Assembly (NCBI GenBank): GCA_002077065.1
Contig: NAJO01000063.1
Coordinates: 116,332 to 180,331, forward strand
DNA length: 64,000 nucleotides
Source: Cryoendolithus antarcticus
Lineage: Eukaryota; Ascomycota; Dothideomycetes; Cladosporiales; Cladosporiaceae
Direction: 5' to 3'
Notes under the pieces: model-generated
Database searches by the model: none
Seen by the model: the letters and a program-made list of their open reading frames with translations, nothing else
Told to the model about the DNA's origin: nothing
Program-made: the position numbers and the translations under genes
Part shown: positions 22,298 to 34,580 of the stretch, piece by piece
Position numbering within the stretch: position 1 is the stretch's first letter
Layout: each line of letters starts with the position of its first letter

Positions 22298-24191
22298 CTA
22301 GCGGCCAACCCAGCTCGCGGCAATCCTCACAACCCCCTGCACAGCAATCCCATAAACCATCGTCTGCAAATGCCCCGAAGGTTGCACAGGAATCACACTC
22401 GCATCAAACACCCTCAGGTTCCCCGTCCCATACACCGTGCCATTGGCATCCACCACACCTCCATCAGAACGCGGCAACATAGCGCACGTCCCCATGGGAT
22501 GGTATATCGACAGCGTAGTCCGCCGGGCAAAAGCCTCCCATTCCGCATCTGTGTTGGTAGTGTTCAGGCCGGGCTCATACTCATCAACCCAGTACCCCTT
22601 TAGCGCATCGCTCTGCGCGATCTGGCGGTTGAACTTCGTGGCTGCGATCACAGCGGCCAGATCATATGGCTTGCTCAGATACTTTGGGTTGATGACGGGT
22701 TTGCCGGCAGGTCTCGTGGCGTTTATGTGAATACTGCCGCGGGCGAAGGGGTGCTGGATTACGGCAATCAAAGTGAAGAAGCGCTGGCCGTAGCGCGCTG
22801 TGCCGTTGGCTGGGTAGCCGGCGGCGCCGGTGTAGCCGTCGGAGAAGATGACTTCGTATTGTGGGACGGAGGCGTTGAGCGAGGTGGTGAGGTACTGCAA
22901 TTTCTTCGCATCTACTACGTTACCCTTCTCCGCTGACGCCAAGGCGAGAGCCGTGAGAGTCTGGGAGGTCGTCTTGTTGACTTGGTCCCAGGTTGTGTAG
23001 GCGTAGCCGCTGCCGGTGTAGTCGTACTCGGAGACTTTGTTTGCGTTGTAGAGGGCGAGCTGCTCGGCTACATAAGAGGCGTTTAGGCGCAGGTCGTCGA
23101 AAGAGGGGTACTGCGGTTTGAGCTGGTAGGAGTTTTGGATGCGGAGATGGTCTTGCAGGTTCTCGCCTACGGAGGGCAGATCGACGACGGGGGCGATGCC
23201 AGCGGCCGCGAGGATGGTCTTGTTGCCTATGCCTGACAGCTCGAGCAACTGAGGAGACTGGATAGATCCTGCAGTAAGGATAACCTCTTTCTTCGCTGTC
23301 AAGATCTGGCCGCTTGGAAGGAGTACACCAGTAGCGTTGAACAGCCCAGTTGTGGGGCACAGGATCGTATTGACCTTGCTCACAGTCGTATTCGTCATCA
23401 CCGCCAGATTCGGCCCTGCAAAGTTCAAGAAAGTCGGCGAGTAAGATCTGGTATAATTGCTCGCCCTGATATTACTCGGCTGGTACATAACACCAATCGG
23501 GTTCCCTCCAAGACTGGCAAGATTGTTCGGCACGCCGAAGCTCTCCAGCGCAGGGATGAAGCCAAGCTGCTGCGGCGGAATGACCCTGTTGATGAGCGTC
23601 TGAATGGGCCCAGCATACCCAACTCCAGCATCAGATGCATTGCTGTAGCGAGGATCCCGCTGGAAGGTCTCAATCGCAACCATGGCCTTGATGAAGTTCT
23701 TCCAGTTCCAACCTGGGTTGCCAAGCTGCTCCCAGGCATCGTAGTCGGCGACGGCGCCGCGGTCCCATGTCATGAGGTTGAGTGCTGAACTCCCGCCGAG
23801 GACTTTTCCGCGGTTGACGGAGAAGCTGCGGTTGTTGGCATTGGGCTGTGCGACAGTGGTGAAGTTCCAGTCGTATTTCCCGCCGAGGGTGCTGCCTTTG
23901 CGGCCGGGGATGTTGATGCCAGGTTCATCGTACGCTGCAGGACCGGCTTCGATGACGAGGATGCAGTCGGATGGTCGCGCGAGAGCCAAGCCTGAGGCGA
24001 CCGCAAGGCCTGCGGTGCCACCGCCGACGATGATCTGGTGGTGTGAGTTCAAGGCATGCAGGGTGGAAGTCTATGCAAAAGTGGCTTACGAAGTCGTATG
24101 CTGTGGCGTCTTTGGCGCACTTGGGGACTGCAGCGGAGGAGACAAGGGCTGCGAGCCCGAGAGCGGCAGGCAGCGAGTAATGCAGATGCAT
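22298..24191 (-). CDS. Secreted GMC oxidoreductase (aryl-alcohol oxidase / choline dehydrogenase type)
   Basis: FAD-dependent glucose-methanol-choline oxidoreductase, 612 residues, exons 24090-24191 and 22298-24034 with a 55-nt intron (GTAAGC...CCAG) that falls just before the FAD motif. Residues 1-20 form a signal peptide (MHLHYSLPAALGLAALVSSA). The dinucleotide-binding motif GGGTAGL starts near residue 38. GMC signature 1 (GKVLGGSSALNLM) lies near 110 and signature 2 (GSIQSPQLLELSGIG) near 295. The catalytic histidines are H546 (YHPMGTCAM) and H589 (PSGHLQTM), so both active-site positions are intact. Many N-x-S/T sites fit an extracellular glycoprotein. Likely substrates are aryl or aliphatic alcohols with H2O2 release, as in wood- and plant-associated fungi; a dehydrogenase using quinones is equally possible. 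The start is set by the signal peptide. No frame damage, unlike most neighbours. Confidence 0.9.
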
Positions 24192-26193
24192 GATTGTGGT
24201 GCTGTCAACAGGGGAGATGCTGACAAGTGGCCTGCAGGAAGAAGGGAGGGTGTAGAGAAGGGAAAGAAATGATACCTACAGCGCAGTACTAGGCAGCTTG
24301 GCGATTGCAGCACCAAAGCTGAGACGAAGCGGGTGGGATGAAATTGCCGGCCCTGTAGTATATGCGCAAGCAGGAACCGGCAGTTGGGCCATGCTGTGCG
24401 CTGCGGCTGAGCGGACGTGCCTGCATCTTAGTGCTGCAGTGTGGTGTGCGTGAGAGACCCATAGCCAAGTACAGTTGAAGATCCTGCAGCAAGACAAGCC
24501 GCATCAAGAATCTCACCTCGCTTGCGGCGGCCCACGTGTGTGCGACATGCGGCAGACCCTGTCTTGTGCGAGGCGATGCCCACAGCGGTCCGAGCAATCT
24601 TGCATATGCTTGGCCGAAAGAGGCAGCTGGGTGCCTGAGGCATAATTAGGAGCAGATCTTGCCTCAGTAGCAGCGCAGAGTCCAGTGACGGCGCCTGCCT
24701 TCTGGTGGTTGGTGGTATTCCTGTACCATTGGCGGAGTGGAGTCCGGTTGTGTCACTTTCGACTGTGCGACAGGAAATGTCATCGCTGGCGCCTAGCTCA
24801 GAACTTCCGCTCGCCCCGCTGGCGAGGCTGCATCGGGAGAACGAGCGATCGACCGCTACTGCGTAGCGCAAATATTAGAATCGAAGTCGCAATATTACAG
24901 CACAGACGACGCGCACGGACGGAGAAGCAATATATAGCGGATTGCCTTGTAGCGATCCTGCAGGCCTCGGTATGCCCACGTGGTTGAGAACGCTGTTGGC
25001 ATCGCCTTCACCTGTACGGCCAAAGAGTAGTGAGTCCGAGGATCTCCTTCTGAGACACACGACCCGAGATCTGGCACAAAAGTTTGTTCCATCATCGAAC
25101 GTCTCATCACTTGATTCATGCTAGAACTCTGTTGAGTCTTGACATGTCACCGGAGAGCGCCCGAAAGTCTGGAAACTGCAACCGGCAGCCGGAGCTTGCC
25201 CTGCCGAGAACTACACGGGCAGCATTAGCGAGCCCAATCTGTCCCCGCACTCGTTTCATTTCGTGTATCGTATGTGCCATTCTGGATTTCGTTACGCCTG
25301 CTGCATCTCGGTGGCATCTGGTAATCTTGGAGTGGCTCACACACGACAGCATCGACGTCAAGACTGGAAGGGACCTTCATCGGCCTCTCCTCCGGCTACT
25401 CCACTCCCAGCGCCACACCCACCCTGCCGACTCATCCTCACTACTTCCCCTTGCTCCCCGTCCCGTCACGACTCATGCACCCGCATATCCCTGCTACCCA
25501 CGCTCTGACCATGGCACGACCTGCACGATCGACGCACGCTTCCAAATGCAGGAACTGCGATCGCCTATCCACTGTCACCACAGTAGCGGGGAGCGTGACA
25601 GAACTGTGGATGCAGCACTTGAATCGCTCGCTTGAAATCGCACCTCCAGGATGATCTGCTGCTGGGCTTGATGCAGCGTCCAGGTCCATTGAGCAGCGCC
25701 CGCACCGCAATGCTGCTGCGCGGCTGGGGCTTTATGATGGGGCGGGTTGCCGGTTTCCGAGATGGAGCATCGTCTTTTGGATATTTTGGATCTTCGTGCC
25801 TGGAAGTGCTGTGTTGCTTTTTACGGGGACCTAGACAGATCTGCATTGCTGAGAGCTCTTACCTGGAAGCACTGCAGCGTTGGCGCGTTTGTAACACTAG
25901 TATTTTCGGTACATGCGATACGATAACGACACGAGCGCATCAAGCAGATCATCAATGTGAGCCTTTGCTAGGACTGATATCCCACCATCGGATCTGCACC
26001 ACATAACGACCATTTCATCACTGGAACGCGACATACTCTGCGTGGCCTGCGCAGCCGTGAGTTGGCCAGCGTCGAATCGACCGTCCACTGAGGCACTGGT
26101 CCATCGAATACGACGCCCACCGCGGCAACAGACTCGACGTCTGGCAAAGCGTTACACAACTACGACCTCTCCCTCCTGCACTCGATCCCAAAC
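24192..26193. other. 2-kb intergenic region between divergent genes
   Basis: This holds the promoters of the GMC gene (leftward) and the rhodopsin-like gene (rightward). The longest frames (24428-24871 minus, 25084-25635 plus, 25632-26006 plus) lack domain character and have no good splice extensions. I see no repeat or RNA gene. Confidence 0.4.
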
Positions 26194-27700
26194 ATGGCCA
26201 AAGACACCGACAACGTCGGCCCAACCCTCTTCGTCATCGCCATCCTCACCCTAATCGTAACCCTCAGCACCACAACCCTCCGCCTCATAGTCCGCCACGC
26301 CCGCCGCGCCCTAGGGAACGACGACTACTGCATAACCGCCGCCACCATCCTAACAGTCGGCCGCATAACATGCCAGTTCATCTCCCTCCGCCACGGCAAT
26401 GGCAAGCACCGCTGGACGCTCAGCACGCATGATTATCAGTATGTGGATATGATGACGATGCTCACGCAGTTGTTTCTGTTCCCGATTCTCTGTCTGCTGA
26501 AAGTCAGCGTTTGCTTGCTGGTGTTGAGGATCAAGAGTACGAAGAAGTTGCGCTGGGGACTGTGGGGGTTGATTACCCTGCTGGTTGTCACGACATTACT
26601 ACCGGTTATTGTACTGTTTGCGGAGTGTAGGCCTATGAGCGCTTATTGGACGGGACCGGCGACGAAGTGCTGGGATGCGAAAGTGCGGATTTATTCGATT
26701 TATGTGCAGACTGGTATGTTGGGACTGAGATGTGGTGAAGATGAGCCGAGGAGTGAGCTGACATTGCAATAGCTGTGAGCGTTCTAGCGGATGTAATCTG
26801 TACCCTGCTGCCAGTCGCAGTGGTATGGGACTTGAGTCTGAGCATGAAGAATAAGATCGCCGTCTGCGGGCTGATGGGTCTGGGTGTCATGTATGCTCTT
26901 TCCCGCTGACCCTACTCACTTCTGGAGTCGAGCTGACGATACTGCAGATCCACGGCATTCGCAGTAGTCAAGACGGCTAGTCTTGGGCTTGTGACGACGG
27001 ACACGAGCTGGACGTACGGATGGGCTGCGATCTGGGGTGACCTCGAGCTGGGATTTGGAATCTTGGGCGCTGTAAGTCCACATTCCCTTCGCTGCAACCC
27101 AACATCCACACACGCGATCGAGTCGCAAGGCTACCGAATCTTTGCGCTACGCTGCAAGCCAAGCTGCTGCTCGAGCCCCAAGAACTACAAGACACTGCCC
27201 TCCGTCCAATGTATACTGACCTCATTATCCCACAGAACCTCGCTCTCTCCCGCACGTACTGGGACTACCTCTCCAAATCCCTCTTCAACCTCACCCACCA
27301 CTCCTCCTCACACTCGCGCTCAAACCCCTCCGCGCACCGCCATCCCCCACCCCACGCAGCATACACAGCCGATGGCCTGTATATTCCTCACTCGCAAGGT
27401 CATACCAAGAAGTCTTCCTCGGCGTACTCGAGTTACGGCCTCGAGACGTTCGATGGCGGCAAAAGTGCAGGGCATAGGAGTAAGATCGCCGGTGGGATGG
27501 GCAAGAGTCTAGGGAGTAAGGTGAGGAGTCAGGGGAGCTTGAGCGGGGAGAGCGACGAGATGCCGCTTAAAGAGCAGGGGAGGGGCGTGGGGTATGGAGG
27601 CGGAGGGATCAAGAGGGAGGTTGAGTTTAGGGTTGAGGATGAGACGGATCTGGGGAGTAGGGAACGGGAAAAGGAGGACAGAACGGGGTATGCGGTGTGA
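26194..27700 (+). CDS. Fungal rhodopsin-type integral membrane protein (PTH11-like)
   Basis: Seven-helix membrane protein of the fungal rhodopsin-domain family, which includes PTH11-type receptors. Exons 26194-26713, 26773-26890, 26948-27071 and 27236-27700 join in phase and give 408 residues. Hydrophobic helices are clear: TLFVIAILTLIVTLSTTTLR, then LFLFPILCLLKVSVCLLVLR, then a helix at about residues 130-150, and YVQTAVSVLADVICTLLPVA across the first intron. Conserved family features include the loop Cys pair (ECRP ... KCWD) and the KTASLGLVTT segment followed by aromatic W-T-Y-G-W. The cytosolic tail (about residue 270 on) is long, His/Ser/Gly-rich and charged. Intron 3 is 164 nt, longer than the others, and could hide a short extra exon. 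Ligand unknown. No damage seen. Confidence 0.8.
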
Positions 27701-28499
27701 GTCTTGGGGTGTGATTGAATTGGATTGGGCGACGACGGCGGCGGCGTTTGGAGTATTGAGAAAGGAGCATAGCACTTTCCATGGATGTGCTCATTACAAG
27801 GCGTTGTGGATGTGTAGCCCGGATGGGGTTCTTCATGTCGATATGTACTGTACGATACAGTACACTGTATCTGCCCACCACGTAAATCGAGCTCCTTTTC
27901 GTACTGCTACACTCCATTCCAGGCCTTCCTCAACTGCAGCAGCGGGAAGATGCAATGATGCGATGCTGGCGGGTAGACTGTTCAGCCCTACGATCTGGAA
28001 CAAATGTGACGAAGAACTGTTGGATGCGTATTCCCGTCCACATGTTGAGCGAGCCGGCCATAGCTTAAGCGGTGGAGACAAGGACAGCCAAAGCCGAGCA
28101 TATCCTCATGTTCCTCATGACTCGGTGCATGCATTGAAAGGCATCGCATGGCACTGCCGCGTTGCTCGCATGATATCCGCCCAGGAAGCGGGTAGCTGGA
28201 TCGTGATCCACACGGCGAATGAGTGTCGGTTCGCCAATCTTGCCCACGTGGCAGTATCTCGGTGGGATAATCCCGGGTGACCTAGACATGGCTCAGGTTA
28301 TACTGCATACAGTCTCCACCCATCCAGCGGCCATGCCAAGGATTATTATGACTCCCAGACCAGCACTATCATCATGTGCGACGCACCCCATCATTCAACG
28401 CGCATTCGGCGAAGAGCGAGCTGGCGATGCCACGTTTACGCTGTCACGAACAACAGCGCTCTTCAGGAACGCCTCTCCGGACTGGATATCGACCATGCC
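27701..28499. other. Convergent intergenic region
   Basis: The frame at 27594-28280 is mostly antisense or chance reading beyond the membrane-protein gene. No supported gene. Confidence 0.35.
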
Positions 28500-31400
28500 T
28501 CAAGTGTCTTTCACCAACCAACGACGAAGAAGGGCAGCGACAGACTCTTTTGCAACGAGAGAGTCTGTGTCATGACTGAGAGCTATGAAGGGCACTCCCG
28601 ATACCGTGGCGCAGTTTGGTAGTGCAGCTGACTCTGCGGAGTACACCGACCCCCGATCTGCTGACCCAGAGCGTAGCTCGTACTCGGCGGGAAGAGATCG
28701 GTCTTCGGGTTCGATTGGAGGTGTCAATGATCTCGCCGCAGCCATGCTCTCTGCGAGCTGTGCGCGGATGTGCGACTTTTCCTCAGTAGTAGCATCACTC
28801 GCTGCTCGAGTCGCAATACCATAATACCGAGACTCGCCCAGGGTGCGCGTCTCGTTTAGGAACCTTTCGAGTGCTGTAGCTGCTGCTTTCTCCGCCGCGG
28901 ATCTCTCGGGTGGGTCCTCCGGCACCGACAAGTACTCTTCATGGTCCTGCTGTGAGCGCCGGCAGTCTTGACTATCAGCCAAGGCGACTTCACCGGCTGT
29001 TGAGTCTGCCGGCTGAGCACACCTGCGCGATGACGGAACATCTAGAATGTTTTCATGCAGCGTTGCATCGTGACCAGTCTGCTGTGCGAAGTTATATTTC
29101 CGTGCAGCAAGCTGTCGCGCAGCACGAGCCGCCATAATATCACCAGGTGTACGGAGAACCCTCGCGCCTGCGCCCAGCTCAGCACCCTGATGGATGCTCG
29201 ACTTGATTCCCAAATTGCCAGCGACACGATGCGAAGACGGCGGCGATAGATCGCTCATAGTGATTCTCTCCTCTGCCTGCGAAAGCTCAAGCGAATCGGG
29301 AAAGGATCTCTTCAAGGCGAATGTACTGCGCTTCGCTGTCCGGTGCCCAATCGGGTGCTTTGCATCATCTCGCTCAGTCGGGACCGTACCCATTGCATAG
29401 CTTGGATTTCGTCTAGCGTGTTTCACGCCATCGTCCCCGGGATGGCTGTCTTGCGTCGCTGGGCTTTCTTCCGGCGTCTCCGCTTCCATCTTCTGCATCT
29501 CGGCAATGATAGTGGCCCGTGTCTCATCTGTGAGATGGTTTGAAACATGGGCTTGATCGGTAGCAGCACGAAATTGGTCACCGTCGGCTGACGATGGTGA
29601 ATGGTGGACTCGAGCATGCAGTGGGCTGCCTCGTTCTGACGACGTTCCAGAGATGAAGCTCCCAAAATCCTCGCCGGTACCTCCTCTTGCTTCAGCTTCG
29701 GTCTGGTGCAGAAGTCCAGCTGCGAGAGACTGCGGCGTGGGCGGGTATGGAACACGGTCATCAGTGCCGGAGATCGCGTCGTTGTACGTGTTGACAGTGG
29801 GCTGAGGAGCGAGACCCTGTGACCTCGTGCGTCTCAAGCCCACCATTGCACTCGGCACAGACCTTGCAACAGCCACGTAGCTCAGATTGCGAGCTTCCTC
29901 AATCTCATGGCCTCTGCTTATCGGCCGAGATGATGACAATGGTGCTAGATGTGGATTGCTCTCGCGCCACCCATCATTCGGGAACATCGCCGCTGGTGAC
30001 CTATGAGACGTTGAGATGGACGAATGCTGCGGTTTAGGACGCAGGGGCGGCTTTCGCCTCAGTATGCGGTTTCCATCCAACGCACTGACGCCAGATGTAG
30101 GCTTTGACGGTATTTGCTGATGAGAATGTTGATATCCAGGCCGAGGAGCGTGTGATCGTGTCTCGCGGATCCGCTGCGTTTGCGAAAGCAGCTCAAGTTC
30201 AGCCGGTGTCAAAGTACGTTGGCTCTTTGATGACAGAGTGTTGCGACCTGAAGTACGACTGGGCTCGTCAAGTCGATCATCACTATACCTCTTTGTCACC
30301 ATGGGCCTCGATGCCGAGGCTACATCTGGCTGCCTTGACGAGCTCTGAGCTGCGGTACGATCGGGCTTGATCTGCACATCTCGCACAGCATGACGTTGGA
30401 CCAGGTGCTCAGACTGGACCTGCCGAATAGTATGCTCTGGGCTCACCATGCGGCTCGCCATCCCCCGGACTTGACAAGCATGTCCGGTCCCGCACAAGCC
30501 CTGTTGTCCGACATGCCGCCATGCAATCCGACGCTTGCAACCTTCGCACCTAAGACCAGCAGGCAGATGTTTGGCCTGCTCAAGAGCTTCAATGAGCGCG
30601 GCGGTAATGTCCGTGGAATCATTATGCACTTCGTCCCCGCTTTGCAAGGCTACCAATGCGGCTGTCAGAGTGGCTGCTAGCTGGTCGACCGCATCTTTGC
30701 ACCGCTCCAGATCCGCGTGCAATAAGCTCTTCGACTTGGCGTGGACAGACGGTGCTAGCGTGCTGCCCGAAAGTTCTCGCCGGGCTTGACTTGGCCGTGC
30801 CTGTACGTCCCCTAGCAAGTCGGTATGATGTCCGGGCTGGGACAGATTTCCCGCCTGGGCAACGAGGGAGTGCATACTCGGCGCGGTATTGCCACTTGGG
30901 AATCGTGGGGCAGCTCCATCAAGCGTTCGCTGGTTCGACTTGACACTAGAGAAGTTCTGCAGTCGAGAAGAAGGCTTGAGAGAAGGCTCGGAAAGGTCCT
31001 CACGGGAGAGACCGGGCCAATGCAATGGCTGTGAGTCCTTTGGGAGCATGATGGCGCTGTCGAGGGCGCTGTCGATATCAAGCCCGATGTCGTGTGTTCC
31101 GACACGAGTAGTGATCAGAAACTCAAGTCGCTGCTCGAGACCTTGTAGCTGATCGGAGGTGCTATATGCTTCGGTAAGTGCTAAAGTCTCGGGTGCCGTA
31201 GCACTCAGTACTCACGCTGCGCTTCTCCCTTCCCCGATCTGCAAGACTGTGAGCATCATGTGCATGACTCCTCTATACCTCTCGAGCAAACCCTACATTT
31301 CAGTGACTCGGCCTTTAGATAACGGCCACTTCGCCTTCAATGACAGCCTTCGCCAGGTGCCTTGCTCGCGAATGCCGCCGAGAGTGACTCTAGCAGCATC

Positions 31401-31673
31401 TTCCAGCTCACTGAAGACATCATTACAGCCCTTCAACACATTCTGTGTGTCAACAATGAGCTGCTGAGTGTGTAGTGATGTTGTCTTTGGATTGCCAAGT
31501 AGGTGACCAACTGATCTCAGCACAGCGCTCGTAGCATCGACTTCCTTGCCGAGGGCTTCAATGTCTCGCGGCGCATGCTTGATATCTCTCAGGGTTCTGT
31601 ACAGCGCGCTGCCGACTTCTGCACCGAATCCCGCGACCTGAAGCACTCCCGTCGCGATGCCAAATTCAGCCAT
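28500..31673 (-). pseudogene. STAND-type N-terminal domain protein with one internal stop
   Basis: Exons 31216-31673 and 28500-31161 (54-nt intron, GTGAGT...TATAG) join in phase for 1,040 codons including the final stop. Residues 1-126 (start MAEFGIATGVLQVAGFGAEV) resemble the helical domain found at the N-terminus of fungal STAND/NLR-like proteins: DI-x-x-AP-x-DI-x-x-L-x-x-EV spacing and a later GCNDVFSEL helix. Codon 127 is TAG (31293-31295), after which the same domain continues in frame (GLLERYRGVMHMMLTVLQIG) through the intron. The remaining about 850 residues are long, Ser/Arg/Pro-rich and mostly disordered, with short charged helices near the C-terminus; no NACHT/NB-ARC or repeat domain is visible. 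A single CAG->TAG change explains the defect. It may be a recent pseudogene, a read-through gene or two products. Confidence is high for coding, moderate for the domain name. Confidence 0.65.
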
Positions 31674-32486
31674 TGACGCCTTGCGGTAGCTATGCAAGGA
31701 CCGATCTGAACATAGCTTCCTCTATAGTGTGAGAATGACGAAGGAAGGAATGGAGACAGTAGTGAAAAAAAAGCGACTGCACCCGAGAAGCTTGACATCT
31801 CCTGATCATGCACCTTGCGACCACGGCAGGCTGCGCCACCACAATCTCAGCGGTAGTTCTTATGTCCAATACAGCTGTTCGATATCCTCGCGGCGGCCCT
31901 GCAACGCTGAACAACGGATGCTGCGCTCAAAGAAAGCCATCTTGTTATCATGGATAGACGACACCGGTTTGTATCGCGGAGGAGGAAAGAAGAATTGGGT
32001 GAGCTCACGAGATACATGTACTCGAGCAGAACGCGGAGGAACGATACTGCGCCCCGGTTGTCTTGGCACGAGGCGTTCCGAGATCCTTGGTCTCCTCCGC
32101 ATGTGACATCCTCCTTCGATCTGTCTATCTAATCATCAGAACGTCTCAACACTGCCTACCCGCCCCGTTCAGATTAAACACGACCTCCGGAATGATTGAG
32201 ATTCTCATCTGCCAACGTGCATAGCTTCTCACATCCTTGAGTTGGTTGGCATCGAGGCATAATCCGCGCGATGATCATTCAGTTGAAGTACGGAGCGCAG
32301 AGCAAAGGTGGCACATACTCGTAGTGATGCACATCAATGTTCAACTCACGCGTAACAGTGGCTGAAGTTTACTAGGCTACCTAGACAGCGCGTTCTTCAT
32401 GCACTTCAAACTCGAGTACAGCTTGCCTATATCCCGACCCTGAAAACTCGCCACTGCGAGTCTACTTCTCCATGAGGCTGAAATCA
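31674..32486. other. Intergenic region
   Basis: Promoter side of the STAND-type gene and 3' flank of the cysteine-rich gene. Overlapping frames at 31729-32106 show no protein-like features. Confidence 0.4.
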
Positions 32487-33033
32487 TCAAGTGTGTTCAC
32501 ACATGCTGCGTCCGCCGGGGGTGAAGTTGTAGAAGCAGTACGAGCAACCGATGGAGGGCAACTGGCACTGGTACGATGCGAAGCAGGTATAATCCGTGCA
32601 TCTATCACGCTTGGCCAGCATGGCATCTGCCAGAGAAGAGCGCTTGGAGACTCCAGGCGTAGGCGTGATGGAATCGATGTCATCCGGGACGCTGAACAAC
32701 GCACTCTCGGATACGACGTCCCGGCCATCGACGTTGGTAAGACCTTTGAGGATGTCCCCGGAGAAGAACGTGGCGATTTGAGCAGGGGCAAGGCGGACGT
32801 TGTCGAGGACCGAGGAATGATCCGCAGCAAGCGAGTGAAGGACACCATCGGCACCGATATACATGACGCCGTCCAGGCTGATCTTCATGTTATCGACCAG
32901 GGTTGTAAGACCTGCCTTGAAAAAGTGTGAGTGCTGCTACTAACTTCCAAGCCCGGCACCGCAGACTTACACAGTATGTAGTGGCACAGCCATAGCCACT
33001 CAACAAGCTCGCAATGCGGGTGTCAAACTTCAT
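32487..33033 (-). CDS. Small secreted six-cysteine precursor with two KR processing sites
   Basis: Exon 1 32971-33033 and exon 2 32487-32915 (55-nt intron, GTAAGT donor, AAG acceptor) give 163 residues. The N-terminus (MKFDTRIASLLSG...) is hydrophobic enough to be a short secretion signal, though not a textbook one. A pro-region follows with two Lys-Arg sites at residues 112-113 and 123-124, the recognition used by the Golgi protease Kex2. Cleavage at the second site would release a 39-residue peptide with six cysteines at mature positions 3, 8, 14, 21, 24 and 36, consistent with three disulfides. This precursor-plus-cysteine-peptide layout is seen in fungal effectors, antimicrobial peptides and pheromone-like peptides; the activity here is unknown. 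It opens a run of secreted-protein genes up to 41.7 kb. Confidence 0.65.
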
Positions 33034-34580
33034 GGCGATAAGATGCTAACCACGAAGGCTCATCGGCTTGAAAGGGTACTTCACCGAAGATGGATGTCCG
33101 AAGACTTGTTGGTTGATGAGAGCGTGGAAGCAAGAGCATCGCTACGAGATGATATGACCAGGCTTTATATACAATGGAATGGGTCCAGCTGAGCTGATCG
33201 AATAATCTAGCAAGCTCTCCCGAGCACATGCTCCAGTGCGGCACAGGCACTATCACAGGTCGCTACAGGCTATGCCATATAAACTGCGCAGGACCGATGC
33301 AGTGCGTTGAGATCATCCACCGATGCAGTGCATTGAGATCGTCCAAGGCCCGAGAGATTGTTCTTCTCTCTTTCTCCAGGTCACTCCTACGCGAAACAAC
33401 TCTAATCGCAGGGAATTGCATGTGCGTCGAGTGTCCACCTCAATGGCCGCATCACTTTGGCGCGACGGATTGCCATTGAGCGGCGTAGTGCGTAGAACGC
33501 TGAGCTATTGGCTGCATCTCTCTGGCCAAGTGCCGTCCATCCCGAGCCATGAGGCCAAGGGACTGGTGTCGCACCGAGAGTGGCCCACGGCCTGTAGTCC
33601 GCGCACTGAATCTCACGATCCAGCACAGCTTGAGTGCACTCACGGTGCCTTGCAGGCTCCCAATGAGCAAGCTTGCAGAGTAACGCTGTGGCGGTAGCGG
33701 TCATTACAATACGAGCGTGCCTAAAGGCCTTGTGAGACTGCGTTGGGCAAGTCAGCATCCCGACAGTATGTCCTCTCGTTCCGGGACTAAGCGCTTGCGG
33801 TTGCAGTCACTGCAGCCAGCAGGCGGCGTGCCCAATCTTTTTCGGGCGGCAGGCTATCAAACACTAGCCAGCTTCTGCTGCATGGAGTGTCTATCGGGCG
33901 CAGCATGTCAGCGGCGAGGTAGGTCTTGCTGTAGGGAGAGCTTCCTGTGGGCTTGCAACATACTGCTGGGAAGTTCGTTTGCCATGGCGCTGTACAGTGC
34001 AATGTGCCGCACCAGCTAGCGAAGTGGCAAAGCTTGATGTGAAGAGAGCTTGTCCAACAACGAGGTGTACTGATGTCAAAATTCTTCGGGACGGCGAGTA
34101 TCAGATGGACTGTACGATCTGAGATAAGCGTTACCCGCATGGCCAACGTTGACGACCATTGGATGCACGAGCATCGTTGCCCCACTGCGAATATATGTTA
34201 TCCCCTTGGCTAATAAGCTACTGTAGATATCCCTGCACCATTATCGTGCGTGTCCTCTGCGTGCAGGCCAGAGACTCGTTGAGATACTGGAATGACATGC
34301 CGCGCAGGCGCGGCACCTGAAGCCGCATCCGTGTGCGGCTACAAAGCACTAGATCCGCTAAGCGAGTACGAATAAATGTAGCAAGGTCCAAACGACCGCA
34401 TCTCGGAACTTCGAAGCACTTGATTGTACAGCAGAACATCATCATGTCGTGAATTTCGAATCATCAATATGTCAAGACGTTTCCCGGATGGTCCGGGGAA
34501 GCATCACGTCAGACTATGCAGCTTGCTGCTTTAGACGGCGCGATCCGAGACTGCTTCTTCGGCGAGTATCCCAGCGTTAG
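33034..34580. other. 1.5-kb region with no supported gene
   Basis: Holds the promoter of the cysteine-rich gene and probably the unresolved 5' end of the protease. Frames at 33323-33697 plus, 33402-33758 minus and 33787-34185 minus show no recognisable features. GATCNTCCNNCGATGCAGTG-like short direct repeats near 33300-33340 are noted (GATGCAGTGCRTTGAGATC twice). Confidence 0.4.

Noticed and set aside
25084..25635. 183-codon plus-strand frame upstream of the rhodopsin-like gene
   Set aside because: Composition is biased to His/Arg/Ser/Pro without domain features, and three other frames are open over the same bases.
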